Below are positions 14,564-23,343 of a DNA stretch of 37,331 nucleotides, piece by piece. The notes beneath the pieces are model-generated. The model was not told the DNA's origin and searched no databases. It was given only the letters and a program-made list of their open reading frames with translations. The DNA lies in the NCBI GenBank assembly GCA_029936315.1, contig JAPYTD010000005.1, forward strand, positions 56,074-93,404, written 5' to 3'. Position numbers and translations under genes: made by a program. Within the stretch, counting starts at the first letter, position 1. The number at the start of each line of letters is the position of its first letter. This DNA is from Planctomycetota bacterium (GTDB lineage: Bacteria; Planctomycetota; UBA1135; UBA2386).

Positions 14564-17278
14564 ATGCTGCCGCCACCCTCCGTGCGTGCCCTGTTGTTAG
14601 CCAGCGCTTCGATTGCCGCGTACTTAGGGTTTCATGATTCGCCAGCCGTTCCGCTACCGCACCATCCGCACGATGTCTGCAGCGTAGTCACGCTGCCGCC
14701 CAACTTTCCCGCGGACCCGACCGTGTTCACGGCATCGTACGGCTCGATGAACCTGTTTCTACGCAGCGGGAATCGTGGCTTCGGATGGCGCAACATGCGT
14801 TCGGGGATGCGTGGGCATCGAGTGAGCGACTGTGAACTCGTACCTGACTGGGATAAATCGAAGGTCATGTATGTTGCCCTCGGACAGGGTGGCCTGCAGC
14901 GCTCTACCAACGGAGGCGAGACGTGGGGGAAGCCGCTCATCAGGAAGGAAGTGACCCAGGTCGAAGCCGTCGAGGGGATCAACGGTGGTCGCCCTGTGGT
15001 GTGCGCTGGCGGCAATTCAATCTGGTTTTCCCCAGATGGTGGCGATAGCTGGGCGGCGCTCGGGGAAACCCCGCGCACCGTGCAGGCGCTCGCAATCCCT
15101 GACTCATTCGCCAAGGATCCCTACATCGCGGTCGGTATCGCAGCCCCCACGCTCTACACCAAGAAGGGCACCGAGTTGTGGCGAACAGCGACGATCCCGA
15201 GTCCGGCTCATACGATCGAGTTCTCCCCTAACTTCATCGAGGACCGCACGATCTGGGTCGGCACGTACGGGCACGGATTGCTGAAGTCGGTAGATGCCGG
15301 CGCGACGTTCCAGCGGGTCGATGGCTTGGTTCCTGTCGAGATCAACGACATCGTCATTGCTCCAACCTGGCCTGCTTGTCGCGACATCTACGTCGCCACG
15401 CCACGTGATGGTGTGCACGCGTCGCGTGACGGCGGCACGACATGGACCCGAGTCCCATTGCTCGTAGCCGAGACCCGACAGACCAAGAACCACTATCAGT
15501 CCCTCGCGATCTCGTCGACGTATCCTGACGACCCGACGGTCTACTGCGGTGCCTATGAAGGCCTCTACTGCACGAACAATGCTGGCGACAATTGGTTCGA
15601 GCTAAACCTCAACCCAACTCGAATCGGCCGCAAAGTCGCGATTTCGCAGCAGTACGGTCGCGATGCCCACGTGTTCTTTGCCGGCTATGGCAACCCGCTC
15701 GCTGTTACGGAAGACGGCGGCGACTCGTGGGAGTTCCGCTTTCGTGGATCTCGGACGATGGGGGCTTACTCCGTTGCCGCGTCGCCGAACTTCGAGACCG
15801 ACAAACTCGTGATGCTGGGGGCAGGCCCCGGCATTCGTCGATCTACGGACGCGGGACGCACCTGGGAGAAGATCGACATCAAGCCGATGTCGCCGTCGCT
15901 CAAGATCGGCTCCTATGAGACTCGGCAGATCCAGTTCTCACCCGACTTCGACAACGACAAAAGCGTCTTCGCCGTAACGGCAGCCGGCTTCTATCACTCC
16001 AAAGACGCCGGGAAGACCTGGAAGGGCTACGAGGTGCCGGTCGACTGGACCTGGCGCATGACGGTTGCCCCAGATTGGGCCGAGAGCCGCACCGCATTCC
16101 TCGGCGGCTACAGTGTCTGGCGTTCGGACAACGGAGGGGCCGAGTGGAAGAAGCTGGCCGCCACGGGCAAGGTCTTGGGCATCACCTGTGCGCCGGATTT
16201 CGCGACCTCGGGCGAGGTCTTCCTGGTGTCTCAGTCGCGCGGTCTCCTGCGTTCCAAGGACCATGGAGACACATGGACCCCGGTTACCGGCGCATTCGAG
16301 GACTTCAGCCCAACGAAGATCCGACTGTCTCCGTCCTTTCTAAAGGATGGCACAATCTTCGTCTCGACCGTCTCGGGCGGCATGTTCTGGTCGCACGATC
16401 GCGGCGAGAGCTGGGACCGCTGCGCCCCACTTGGCGGCCCGTGCGATGCCTGTTTTGACTTCGTATTCTCACCGGAATACGCCACCGACAAAACTCTCTT
16501 CGGTTGCACCTTCGCCGGTTTGGTCAAGAGTACCGACAACGGCCGGACGTGGACGCTCAAGACCAACGTCGAGATCTACGACGACATGCGTGACCCATGG
16601 CTGTTTCGCGGCGCCTGGCAGCCGTGGGGTGCCAAGGGCCTATTCAGCTATGGAGCCCATCGCGCGCAGACCGCGGGATGCGACGCTGTCCTCGCGTTCA
16701 CCGGCAACGGCATCAAGGTTCTGGGCACGTGTGGTCCGGACCACGGCAAGTGCGAGATTCTGATCGACGGCAAGAAGGTCGCCGACGTCGACTGCTACGC
16801 AGAGACGATGAGCGAAGAGTATGTGCTCTACGCGACCACGGAGCTCGAACAGGGCTTCCACGACATCTGCATCCGCGCACTTGGCACAGCCGATTCGCGG
16901 TCCATGGGCGCCTGGGTGTCCGTCGACGCGGGCATCGTCAGCTACAGCCACGACGATGGTAACAACCCGCAGTTTGCCGACCTCTCCAACCTATACTTGA
17001 CGCCTGACGCGAGCTACGCACGCGACACGCGCGGGCAGAACAAGGAGATGGACAAGCTCGTGGCATCGCTGAAGAATCCGGCCGCCACTGCGGTCACGCC
17101 CACGATCGGAGGTGGCGAGGCGCACGAGTTCACGACATCTGACCGGGAGTTGCGTGACCTGCTAGTCTCCATGAGGAGTCAGCTGCAGCACATCGCCAGC
17201 GATCTGATCATCCTGCACGACCGCATCGACAGTCTGGATCGCGCGATCGCCGCTCGCGAGAAGAAGAAGGGCAAGTAG
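14564..17278 (+). CDS. Secreted Asp-box beta-propeller protein with galactose-binding-like and coiled-coil C-terminus
   Basis: A 904-residue protein with an N-terminal hydrophobic segment (LLLASASIAAYLGF) that probably directs export. Residues ~40-670 contain twelve Asp-boxes of form S-x-D-x-G-x-x-W (STNGGETW, SRDGGTTW, SKDAGKTW, STDNGRTW and others, one ending in F) alternating with thirteen copies of a second motif, roughly (S/A)-P-x-(F/Y/W)-x-x-D-x-x-(V/I)-F (SPNFIEDRTIWVG, SPEYATDKTLFGC). This is the layout of sortilin/BNR-type propellers, probably two stacked. Residues ~690-790 resemble a galactose-binding-like sandwich (AFTGNGIKVLG, LIDGKKVADVDCYAET, LEQGFHDICIRALG). The end (~860-904) is a predicted helix rich in Leu and Lys/Arg. 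No catalytic residues are recognised; carbohydrate or protein binding at the surface is the likeliest role. No clear Shine-Dalgarno precedes the ATG. Confidence 0.75.
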   Translation: MLPPPSVRALLLASASIAAYLGFHDSPAVPLPHHPHDVCSVVTLPPNFPADPTVFTASYGSMNLFLRSGNRGFGWRNMRSGMRGHRVSDCELVPDWDKSKVMYVALGQGGLQRSTNGGETWGKPLIRKEVTQVEAVEGINGGRPVVCAGGNSIWFSPDGGDSWAALGETPRTVQALAIPDSFAKDPYIAVGIAAPTLYTKKGTELWRTATIPSPAHTIEFSPNFIEDRTIWVGTYGHGLLKSVDAGATFQRVDGLVPVEINDIVIAPTWPACRDIYVATPRDGVHASRDGGTTWTRVPLLVAETRQTKNHYQSLAISSTYPDDPTVYCGAYEGLYCTNNAGDNWFELNLNPTRIGRKVAISQQYGRDAHVFFAGYGNPLAVTEDGGDSWEFRFRGSRTMGAYSVAASPNFETDKLVMLGAGPGIRRSTDAGRTWEKIDIKPMSPSLKIGSYETRQIQFSPDFDNDKSVFAVTAAGFYHSKDAGKTWKGYEVPVDWTWRMTVAPDWAESRTAFLGGYSVWRSDNGGAEWKKLAATGKVLGITCAPDFATSGEVFLVSQSRGLLRSKDHGDTWTPVTGAFEDFSPTKIRLSPSFLKDGTIFVSTVSGGMFWSHDRGESWDRCAPLGGPCDACFDFVFSPEYATDKTLFGCTFAGLVKSTDNGRTWTLKTNVEIYDDMRDPWLFRGAWQPWGAKGLFSYGAHRAQTAGCDAVLAFTGNGIKVLGTCGPDHGKCEILIDGKKVADVDCYAETMSEEYVLYATTELEQGFHDICIRALGTADSRSMGAWVSVDAGIVSYSHDDGNNPQFADLSNLYLTPDASYARDTRGQNKEMDKLVASLKNPAATAVTPTIGGGEAHEFTTSDRELRDLLVSMRSQLQHIASDLIILHDRIDSLDRAIAAREKKKGK

Positions 17279-17441
17279 GTCGTCAAGCCATAGGCGTCGC
17301 TGGCGACTAGCAGCATAACGATAATCACCTGGCCGTCGCTTCAACCATCGACCTTCAGCAAGTCGATCGTCGCTTCGGTGTCTGGCCAGCCGTCTGCACG
17401 CCAGCGACGGGCACGCGGACGTGCGGCGATTTGACTGAGCC

Positions 17442-19739
17442 CTAGCGACGACGCAAGTAGAACCTCGCGTGGCTGACTTCGAGATGCTCGTGCGGCAACT
17501 CACGAAACTGTGGGGCGAAGCCCTGAACGATCTCTGTGGTCAGCGGCACCCGAGGACCTGATAGGATACCGCGCACCTCGAAACCGTGCTTCTCAAACAT
17601 CGGTTGGAATGACAAAGGACGAATGCGATTGCAGCCATGAATGAGTTCGTCCTGGCTATCGTCACCCAGGAACTCGAGCACGTGGAGTTTTTTGTTGCGA
17701 TATGATCGGTGATCCACACCGTCGATTGAGTGCACGCAGAGCCCGCCAGGTCGGACCACTCGCGCCATCTCCGCGATAATACTCTCCGGATCGGGAAGGT
17801 GCTCGAACACCGAATTGCTAACGAGAACATCGATGCTTGCATCCGCGATCGCGGCATCCGACAGCGTCTGCTGGATATAGGTAAGGCGGCTCCAATCCAC
17901 CCCCTCGATGTCGCCATACGCCAGCTTGTCCCAATCAAATGAATCGACGCGTTTGAATATCTGATCGGCAGTTGCAGGAATCCGCGGTCTCGACGTTTGC
18001 GACAACGCAGCCGCAAAGACCGCATACAGCGATCGTGCCGCGCAGGGAGGCGATTGCACATCATCGAGATCTACCGCAATGCCACGCTTGGCCCCGGCCA
18101 ACAACATCGCCAACAACCCGCCAGCCGGATTCAAGCCACCACAGCCAAAATCCAAGCACGTTGCATCGCGCAACGAAGCAAAGTCGACCCCTATGTCCGG
18201 ATGCGATTCCAACCCCCACAGCGGTAACATCGACTTCTCAACCGAATAACGATTGGCGGGATTCCGCATCCGTAAGTCCAGCTCTGCGCCAAGCGTGCCA
18301 AGCAACCGAACGGTACGATTGGACTCCGCAAGCCTTGGCTCTTCCCGAATCCGTTGCGTCAACTTCCGAATCATGCCCTCCGTGTCGCTCTCATCTCGCG
18401 CCGACCACCCCTCACGAACACTCCCCACGGGCTGCTTCTTGGGTTTCTTGGCGTCGCGCGCGGCTTCGACCTGACCCGCAACGTCCCGCAGTGCCTTGAC
18501 TGCCTTATCGAGCTCGGCTTGCGCCTGCTTCTCAGCGTCTTGCCGGATCGGCGCTTTGGCAAGCTCCTGCTCTGCCGCTCGTGCTTCGGAGGCCATTCTG
18601 TCGGCCGTGCGGGCCGCGTCGGGGTTCTCCCGGCGATGCTTGGAACGGGCCTTGTCAATTGACGCCATCGCCTTGTTGACCAGCTCGCTGGCCTTGTCGG
18701 TGTCGCGCTCGTCGACGGCCTTCTTGGCATCATCGAGTTGCCTGGCCGCATCGGCGGCCGCGTCGGCGGCAAGCTGGCCTTCCTGCTCGGGGCTTGCCTC
18801 CGGCGAACTCTGCTGCAGGCGGTCGGCGAGTTCCTTGGCAGCTTCGCCGAGCTTGTCGCTGGTTTCGCTGTTGGCCTCGCTGGCTTCCGAGTTGCGCTGC
18901 TCGGCGTGGTTCTCAGCATCCTTGCCGACCTGATCGAGCGCCTCCTGGCCGGAACTCGTGCTAGCTTGCGGTGCGGCCTGGCCGGCTTTGCGGATCTTCT
19001 GCCAGTCCTCATCACGGTCTTGGAACTCGCCCTGACTCTTCGGCAAGGTTGGCGGCTTCTCCAGCAGGCGATCCAGTCGATCGCGCGCTTCTTGCAGCTC
19101 TTGATCGTTCTTGACGGCCGCGACGGCTTGCAGGTCCTTGCCGGCCTGACCGAGTTTCTGCTGGGCCTTCTGGTTGCGTAGATCTCGCTGCAGGTCGCAA
19201 ACCCTCTCGCTGAGATCGCCCAAGCCGAACGCTTGCGCCTTCGCGGTCGGCGTGCGGCCGGCGGCTTCGTCGGCGAGACCGTCTTCGAGTTGTTGATAGC
19301 CGTGGAGCAACCTCTTGATGCGATCGAGCGCGCTCTCAAGGCACGGACGACGCATGCCCGCTTGCGGTGAGTTGCAGTCGGCTTCGTTGTTGGCGGCCGC
19401 GTCATCGAGGGCCTCCTCAATCACATCGCGCGCGGTTTCGAGCGATTTGCGGGATTCCCCTGCGGCCTTCTTGGGGTCGGGTGTCTCGGCGCTATTGCGC
19501 GCGTCTTCGACCCGACCCGCAACGTCTCGCAGACCCTTGCCTGCCGTGGCAAGTTCGACTTGCGCCTGCTTTTCAGCGTCTTGCTTTGTCGGCGCGTTGG
19601 CAGGCTCTTGCGCTGCCGCTCGTGCTTCGGGCAGCATTCTGTCGGCGTTGCGGGCCGCGTCGGGTCTCTCCCGGGATTCCATCGCTTTCGAGTCCAGAGG
19701 TTTAGGTTCGTTGATGATCCTTGCCGATTGCGAACGCAA
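17442..19739 (-). CDS. Chimeric protein: long coiled-coil repeat region fused to a class I methyltransferase
   Basis: Of 765 residues, ~20-440 are a low-complexity, highly charged helical region rich in Ala, Glu, Lys, Asp and Gln. Its two ends are copies of each other (residues 24-81 and 371-428, 42 of 58 positions identical by eye). Residues ~528-765 form a SAM methyltransferase: CLDFGCGGLNPAGGLL (528-543), GIAVDLDD at about 553, and SVFEHLPDPESIIAEMARVV then RPGGL near 643. The region ~440-527 reads like the N-terminal part of a nucleotide-linked sugar or SAM enzyme (RMRNPANRYSVEKSMLPLWG). The coil part resembles segments of large planctomycete coiled-coil proteins, so a recombination-born fusion is suspected. 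TTG at 19739 opens the frame, and ATG at residue 20 is an alternative start. The neighbour upstream is a transposase remnant. Confidence 0.6.
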   Translation of the reverse strand: MRSQSARIINEPKPLDSKAMESRERPDAARNADRMLPEARAAAQEPANAPTKQDAEKQAQVELATAGKGLRDVAGRVEDARNSAETPDPKKAAGESRKSLETARDVIEEALDDAAANNEADCNSPQAGMRRPCLESALDRIKRLLHGYQQLEDGLADEAAGRTPTAKAQAFGLGDLSERVCDLQRDLRNQKAQQKLGQAGKDLQAVAAVKNDQELQEARDRLDRLLEKPPTLPKSQGEFQDRDEDWQKIRKAGQAAPQASTSSGQEALDQVGKDAENHAEQRNSEASEANSETSDKLGEAAKELADRLQQSSPEASPEQEGQLAADAAADAARQLDDAKKAVDERDTDKASELVNKAMASIDKARSKHRRENPDAARTADRMASEARAAEQELAKAPIRQDAEKQAQAELDKAVKALRDVAGQVEAARDAKKPKKQPVGSVREGWSARDESDTEGMIRKLTQRIREEPRLAESNRTVRLLGTLGAELDLRMRNPANRYSVEKSMLPLWGLESHPDIGVDFASLRDATCLDFGCGGLNPAGGLLAMLLAGAKRGIAVDLDDVQSPPCAARSLYAVFAAALSQTSRPRIPATADQIFKRVDSFDWDKLAYGDIEGVDWSRLTYIQQTLSDAAIADASIDVLVSNSVFEHLPDPESIIAEMARVVRPGGLCVHSIDGVDHRSYRNKKLHVLEFLGDDSQDELIHGCNRIRPLSFQPMFEKHGFEVRGILSGPRVPLTTEIVQGFAPQFRELPHEHLEVSHARFYLRRR
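18459..18632 (-). repeat. Direct repeat copy 2 within the chimera gene
   Basis: About 174 bp that align without gaps to 19500-19673 (offset 1041 bp), in frame, coding residues ~370-427. Differences are scattered, so the duplication is not recent. Confidence 0.8.
19500..19673 (-). repeat. Direct repeat copy 1 within the chimera gene
   Basis: The 5' partner of the copy at 18459-18632. It codes residues ~23-80 right at the beginning of the frame, suggesting that the gene's start is itself a repeat end left by duplication or truncation. Confidence 0.8.
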
Positions 19740-19878
19740 CGCATCAAGGCACGCTCAGGCTACTGCGAACGGACCCCAATCCTCAACCCGCGGGGTCGCA
19801 CTACTTCGGCGGACGGTCAAAGAGCGGCCCGAGGTGGTATGGACCGCCGGTGTCACCGAGCGAATAGCTGTTCGGAGG

Positions 19879-20205
19879 ATGGCCAACGTTTGCGAAGCAA
19901 GAAACAAGAGTAGGTGCGGGCTGGAGCGTCTCGAGTGGTTTCTTCGTCGGATCGAAGAAGCGACCGGAATCCGTCGTGAGACCATCATCCGCTATCTGAA
20001 GGCTGCCGGGATCGAGCTCTGTCCGCCACGTGGCTGCAAGGTCATCCGAACGGATCCTGGGCCAGTAGCGGCCAATCAATCGACGGCCGGCCCGGACGAG
20101 GTTTCACAAGCGGCCCAACAGCCCCGAGCTTGGGCGAGATCCTAAGCCGAGTTGCCCCCCCACGTGAGCAGCTGCGAGCCGCATCGAGAGTTCAGCCAAG
20201 ACCCT
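19879..20205 (+). pseudogene. Decayed 5' fragment of an IS21-type transposase gene (IstA N-terminus)
   Basis: From ATG 19879, preceded directly by GGAGG, the frame reads MANV..., then LERLEWFLRRIEEATGIRRE and TIIRYLKAAGIELCPP. This matches the start of IS21-family transposases (recalled family consensus: MANV, RLGWSLRRIEEATG, RRET, YLKAAGI). A linker follows and this frame stops at 20145. In a second frame from about 20161 the sequence reads HVSSCEPHREF, corresponding to the family's S-x-C-E-P-Y-R-E segment after the linker, so one frameshift separates the two parts. Nothing of the DDE catalytic core or of istB follows, because coaC ends at 20254. The fragment is therefore a 5' remnant. The family call rests on remembered consensus, not a search. 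Confidence 0.6.
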
Positions 20206-20253
20206 GCGTCTTCAGCGTCGGGCCAGTCAGCGCAAGCCAGGCGAGCAAACCGC

Positions 20254-20802
20254 TCACTGGACCTGAAGCACTTCGAGCAGGCGCTCAAGCATGGCTTCCG
20301 ATTCCACCATACGACCAATCGCGTCGTAGCCCTCCGCGAGGTGTCCTGTCACGGGACCGAGCACTTCGACACCGCGCCTCTTGATGGTCGCGACGTTGGC
20401 CTGCACGGCTTCGGCGTGCCACATCGCGTCGTTCATCGCCGGACAGACAATGATCGGGCACTTCATGGTGAGCGCCAACAACGCCACCGGATCATCGGCT
20501 GCACCACTCGCCAACTTAGCCAGGATCGAAGCCGTCGCCGGCGCGATGCAGTAGACGTCCGCGTTCTGGGCGGCGTCGATGTGTGGCACCGAGCCATCTG
20601 CGTCTACCTGGGTCGACGACAGGATCGGCTGCGAACCGGTCAGCCCGGCGAAGGTCACTGGCCCGATGAACTGCAGCGACGAAGGCGTCATCGCGACGCG
20701 CACGGAGACGCCCTTTTGCACCAGGCGACTTGCCAGGAAGGCGACCTTGTAGGCGGCGATGCCGCCACCGATGCCGAGAACTGCGCGTTTGGCTATGGCC
20801 AC
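20254..20802 (-). CDS. coaC: Phosphopantothenoylcysteine decarboxylase domain protein (CoaC only)
   Basis: A flavoprotein that decarboxylates 4'-phospho-N-pantothenoylcysteine in coenzyme A synthesis. GIGGGIAAYKV at the N-terminus, the active-site His in VPHIDAAQNADVYCIAPATA, LAKLASGAADD and the clamp PAMNDAMW are all family signatures. The protein is 182 residues and ends where bifunctional CoaBC enzymes would continue into the synthetase (CoaB) domain, so CoaB must be encoded elsewhere or was lost. The start is GTG at 20802 with AAGGA upstream, overlapping the end of gmk by 10 nt, so it is the last gene of that operon. A decayed transposase fragment begins within 50 nt of its stop. Confidence 0.9.
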   Translation of the reverse strand: MAIAKRAVLGIGGGIAAYKVAFLASRLVQKGVSVRVAMTPSSLQFIGPVTFAGLTGSQPILSSTQVDADGSVPHIDAAQNADVYCIAPATASILAKLASGAADDPVALLALTMKCPIIVCPAMNDAMWHAEAVQANVATIKRRGVEVLGPVTGHLAEGYDAIGRMVESEAMLERLLEVLQVQ

Positions 20803-21368
20803 AGCAGTCCTTCTACCCGCTTGATGGTGTCCTCAAGCACCACGTTCTCGACGATCACGTCGTAAAGCGGCGACCCGGCCACTTCCGAGCTGGCGGCGGC
20901 GATTTCCTCTTTGGCAATGTGCACGCGCTGGTCGATCTCCTCGGCTTCGTTGGTGCCGCGGTTGACGAGGCGACGACGCAGCTCCTCGATATTAGGCGGC
21001 GCGATGAACACGTAGAGCCCATCGATCGCGCGCTCACGCAGTTGCCGTGTGCCATCAACCTCAATCTCGACCAAGAACGTCTTACCGCGCGCCAACGCCG
21101 CGTCCATCGGCCAGCGTGGGGTGCCGTAGAGGTTCTCGTTGTAGCTCGCCCACTCGAGAAACTGGTTCTCACCGAGCCGGCGTTGGAAATCATCGCACGA
21201 CAAGAAGTGGTAGTCGACGCCGTCCTGTTCGCCTTCGCGCATAGACCGCGTGGTGGCGCTGACGGAGAACTCGACGTTGGGATTCTTCTTCAGGGCCCGA
21301 CACACCGACGTCTTGCCGGCGCCAGACGGGCCCGAGATCACGACCAACTTACCCCGCTCTTCGTCCAT
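20793..21368 (-). CDS. gmk: Guanylate kinase
   Basis: Phosphorylates GMP to GDP. The P-loop is SGPSGAGKTS (12-21). The GMP-binding region includes SATTRSMREGEQDGVDYHFL at about 37-56 and EWASYNENLYGTPR, and the lid region holds RLVNRGTNEAEEI. At 191 residues it has standard length. It starts at ATG 21368, 26 nt after yicC, and overlaps coaC by 10 nt. The yicC-gmk pairing is common in bacteria; rpoZ, which often follows gmk, is not here. Confidence 0.97.
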   Translation of the reverse strand: MDEERGKLVVISGPSGAGKTSVCRALKKNPNVEFSVSATTRSMREGEQDGVDYHFLSCDDFQRRLGENQFLEWASYNENLYGTPRWPMDAALARGKTFLVEIEVDGTRQLRERAIDGLYVFIAPPNIEELRRRLVNRGTNEAEEIDQRVHIAKEEIAAASSEVAGSPLYDVIVENVVLEDTIKRVEGLLWP

Positions 21369-21394
21369 GCCTTTCTGATACCTACTGGTGAGTC

Positions 21395-22303
21395 CTACTC
21401 GAGGTTTGCGACCTGTTCCTTGATGGCCGCGATGCAGCTCTTCATCGCCACTACGGTGTGCGCAACCTCGGTGTCCGGCGACTTGGATCCGAGCGTATTG
21501 GTTTCGCGCAGCAGTTCTTGCAGCAAGAACTCCAACCGTCGGCCGACTTCACCACCCTTGTGGAGCAGGCTCTTCACTTCATCCGTGTGGGCGCGGAGAC
21601 GTTGGAACTCTTCGGCCACATCGACGCGATCGGAAAACACTGCCACTTCGCGGACAAGGTCAACCGCCGGCGGCGGCGACGGCAGATTGCTCGCAATGAA
21701 CTCCTGCACGCGCTGCAGCAACCGCGTCTTGTATTCCTCAATCAGGTGCGGGGCGCGCTTCGCAGCGACATCGGTCAGACGAACAAACTCGTCGAGCTGC
21801 TCGACAATCGCCGACACCGTTCCTGCCCCTTCCTTGTGGCGGTGCGCCAACAACTGCTCGACGGCCGTTTCCAACAGGGCCCTCAATTGCGCAGGCAGCG
21901 GGCGCGAGGTCGCAGCCTCACTGCGCGAACTGCCGCCGCTGGCCGCCTGCATGACTTCCATCAGACTCGGTTGCTGCAACTGCAGTTCGTCAGCCAATTC
22001 GCGCATCTCGGCGGCGACGGTGCGCAGCGTGTCGCGATCGGGCAGCAAACTCGGGCTCAAAGTGCGTTCGACGACGACCAGAACGGAGCCTCGGCCGAGG
22101 CGGCCGCGCACGCGCTCTTCAACGGCAGACTCAAAACCCGAGCATGCCGACGACAGGCGCAGTTTGACGCTCAGGCCGCGGCCGTTGACCGAGCGCACTT
22201 CGATGCGCACGGGGCCAATCTCGGAATCGCCGGCAGCAAAGCCGGCACCGGTCATGCTTGCGATTGTAGCCAAAGACTCGGGGGCCAAAGACTCAGTTGC
22301 CAA
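21395..22303 (-). CDS. yicC: YicC-family endoribonuclease
   Basis: YicC-family proteins cleave certain small RNAs and other single-stranded RNA in Escherichia coli. The family N-terminal signature SMTGAG is present, with EVRSVNGRGLSVKLRL after it. The C-terminal domain carries REVAVFSDRVDVAEEFQRLR and the signature EFLLQELLRETNTLGSKSPD near the end. The length of 302 is near the usual 290. Three starts are possible: TTG 22303, TTG 22273 (MATIASMTG, closest to the typical short N-terminus) and ATG 22255, which would place Met within the signature. None has a strong Shine-Dalgarno. It lies between secG and gmk on the same strand. Confidence 0.92.
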   Translation of the reverse strand: MATESLAPESLATIASMTGAGFAAGDSEIGPVRIEVRSVNGRGLSVKLRLSSACSGFESAVEERVRGRLGRGSVLVVVERTLSPSLLPDRDTLRTVAAEMRELADELQLQQPSLMEVMQAASGGSSRSEAATSRPLPAQLRALLETAVEQLLAHRHKEGAGTVSAIVEQLDEFVRLTDVAAKRAPHLIEEYKTRLLQRVQEFIASNLPSPPPAVDLVREVAVFSDRVDVAEEFQRLRAHTDEVKSLLHKGGEVGRRLEFLLQELLRETNTLGSKSPDTEVAHTVVAMKSCIAAIKEQVANLE

Positions 22304-22333
22304 GGGCTCGGTGGGAGTTGGTGTCGGACGGCG

Positions 22334-22561
22334 CTAGTTCCAGGTGGCGCTGATCAGAATCGCCGAGCCACAGAAGATGCCCGCGAGAATATACGTGAAG
22401 CGGCTGATGCCGCCGCTCTTGACGCCAAAAGTCTCCGCGCCCGTACCACCAAAGGCTTCGGCGAGGCCGCCGCCCTTCGATTCTTGCAGCAACACGACAA
22501 CCGTCATCAGCACAGCTGAGACGAAGAACAGGATCCAAGCGATATAGTGGAGAACAGGCAT
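22334..22561 (-). CDS. secG: Protein translocase subunit SecG
   Basis: Small inner-membrane partner of SecYE. It has 75 residues with two membrane helices (WILFFVSAVLMTVVVLL and TYILAGIFCGSAILIS) joined by the characteristic cytoplasmic loop QESKGGGLAEAFGG, then GTGAETFG. It lies 14 nt after tpiA and 30 nt before yicC. The tpiA-secG order is a classic bacterial arrangement. Confidence 0.95.
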   Translation of the reverse strand: MPVLHYIAWILFFVSAVLMTVVVLLQESKGGGLAEAFGGTGAETFGVKSGGISRFTYILAGIFCGSAILISATWN

Positions 22562-22575
22562 GGGAGGGAGCGCGC

Positions 22576-23343
22576 CTAGTTGGCGTCGTATTCAATAATA
22601 GGCAAGAAGGTTTCGGCCTGGAGGCTCGCGCCCCCGACCAGCAAGCCATCGACGGTGTCGAGGGCCATGAGTGCTTTGGCGTTGTCAGGTTTGACGCTGC
22701 CGCCGTAGAGGATGCGCACGGTCTCAGCTTCTCCGCCGACCTTGCCGAACAACCACTTGCGAATCATCGCGTGCACGTGGTCGACCTGCTCAAGCGTCGC
22801 CGTCTCGCCGGTTCCGATAGCCCAAACTGGCTCATACGCAATCGAAATGTGATGGGCGTCCTCGGGCTTGACGCGGTCGAAGCCGGACTCAAGCTGCTTC
22901 TTCAGGACGCGATCGGTGCGGTTGGCGTTGCGCTCGGTAAGCGTCTCGCCGATGCAAAAGATCGGCTGCAGATCCGCATCGAGCGCGGCGCGCAGCTTGC
23001 GCGGCATCCACTCTTCGACTTCGCGAAAGATGTGGCGCCGCTCACTGTGACCAATCAGCACGCGGTCGGCGCCAACTTCGCGCAACATGCGCGGCGCCAG
23101 TTCGCCGGTGCACGCACCGTCGTCTTCGTACCACATGTTCTGGCCGCCGACGCCGAGCGGCGACCCTTGGGCCACGGCGCTGACATCCGCCAGATAGATC
23201 GATGGCACGAAGAACGCGACCTCACGATCACTGCCGTCGCCAATGCGTCCCTTGACCGTCTTGACCAAGTCGAGCGACCTGGAGCGGTCCAGGTTCATCT
23301 TCCAGTTGCCTGCGATGTACGGCTTTCGCGTTCTTACTGTCAC
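22576..23343 (-). CDS. tpiA: Triosephosphate isomerase
   Basis: Interconverts dihydroxyacetone phosphate and glyceraldehyde 3-phosphate. The catalytic set is complete: Asn13 and Lys15 in AGNWKMN, His99 in LIGHSERR and Glu171 in [20 protein letters not shown] marks the phosphate loop. At 255 residues the length is standard. The start is GTG 23343, which overlaps the stop of the DAHP synthase gene (GTGA); GAGGT lies 9 nt upstream. Confidence 0.97.
   Translation of the reverse strand: MTVRTRKPYIAGNWKMNLDRSRSLDLVKTVKGRIGDGSDREVAFFVPSIYLADVSAVAQGSPLGVGGQNMWYEDDGACTGELAPRMLREVGADRVLIGHSERRHIFREVEEWMPRKLRAALDADLQPIFCIGETLTERNANRTDRVLKKQLESGFDRVKPEDAHHISIAYEPVWAIGTGETATLEQVDHVHAMIRKWLFGKVGGEAETVRILYGGSVKPDNAKALMALDTVDGLLVGGASLQAETFLPIIEYDAN

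Noticed and set aside
20730..22337. 535-codon frame on the plus strand
   Set aside because: Antisense to gmk and yicC, both of which are complete.
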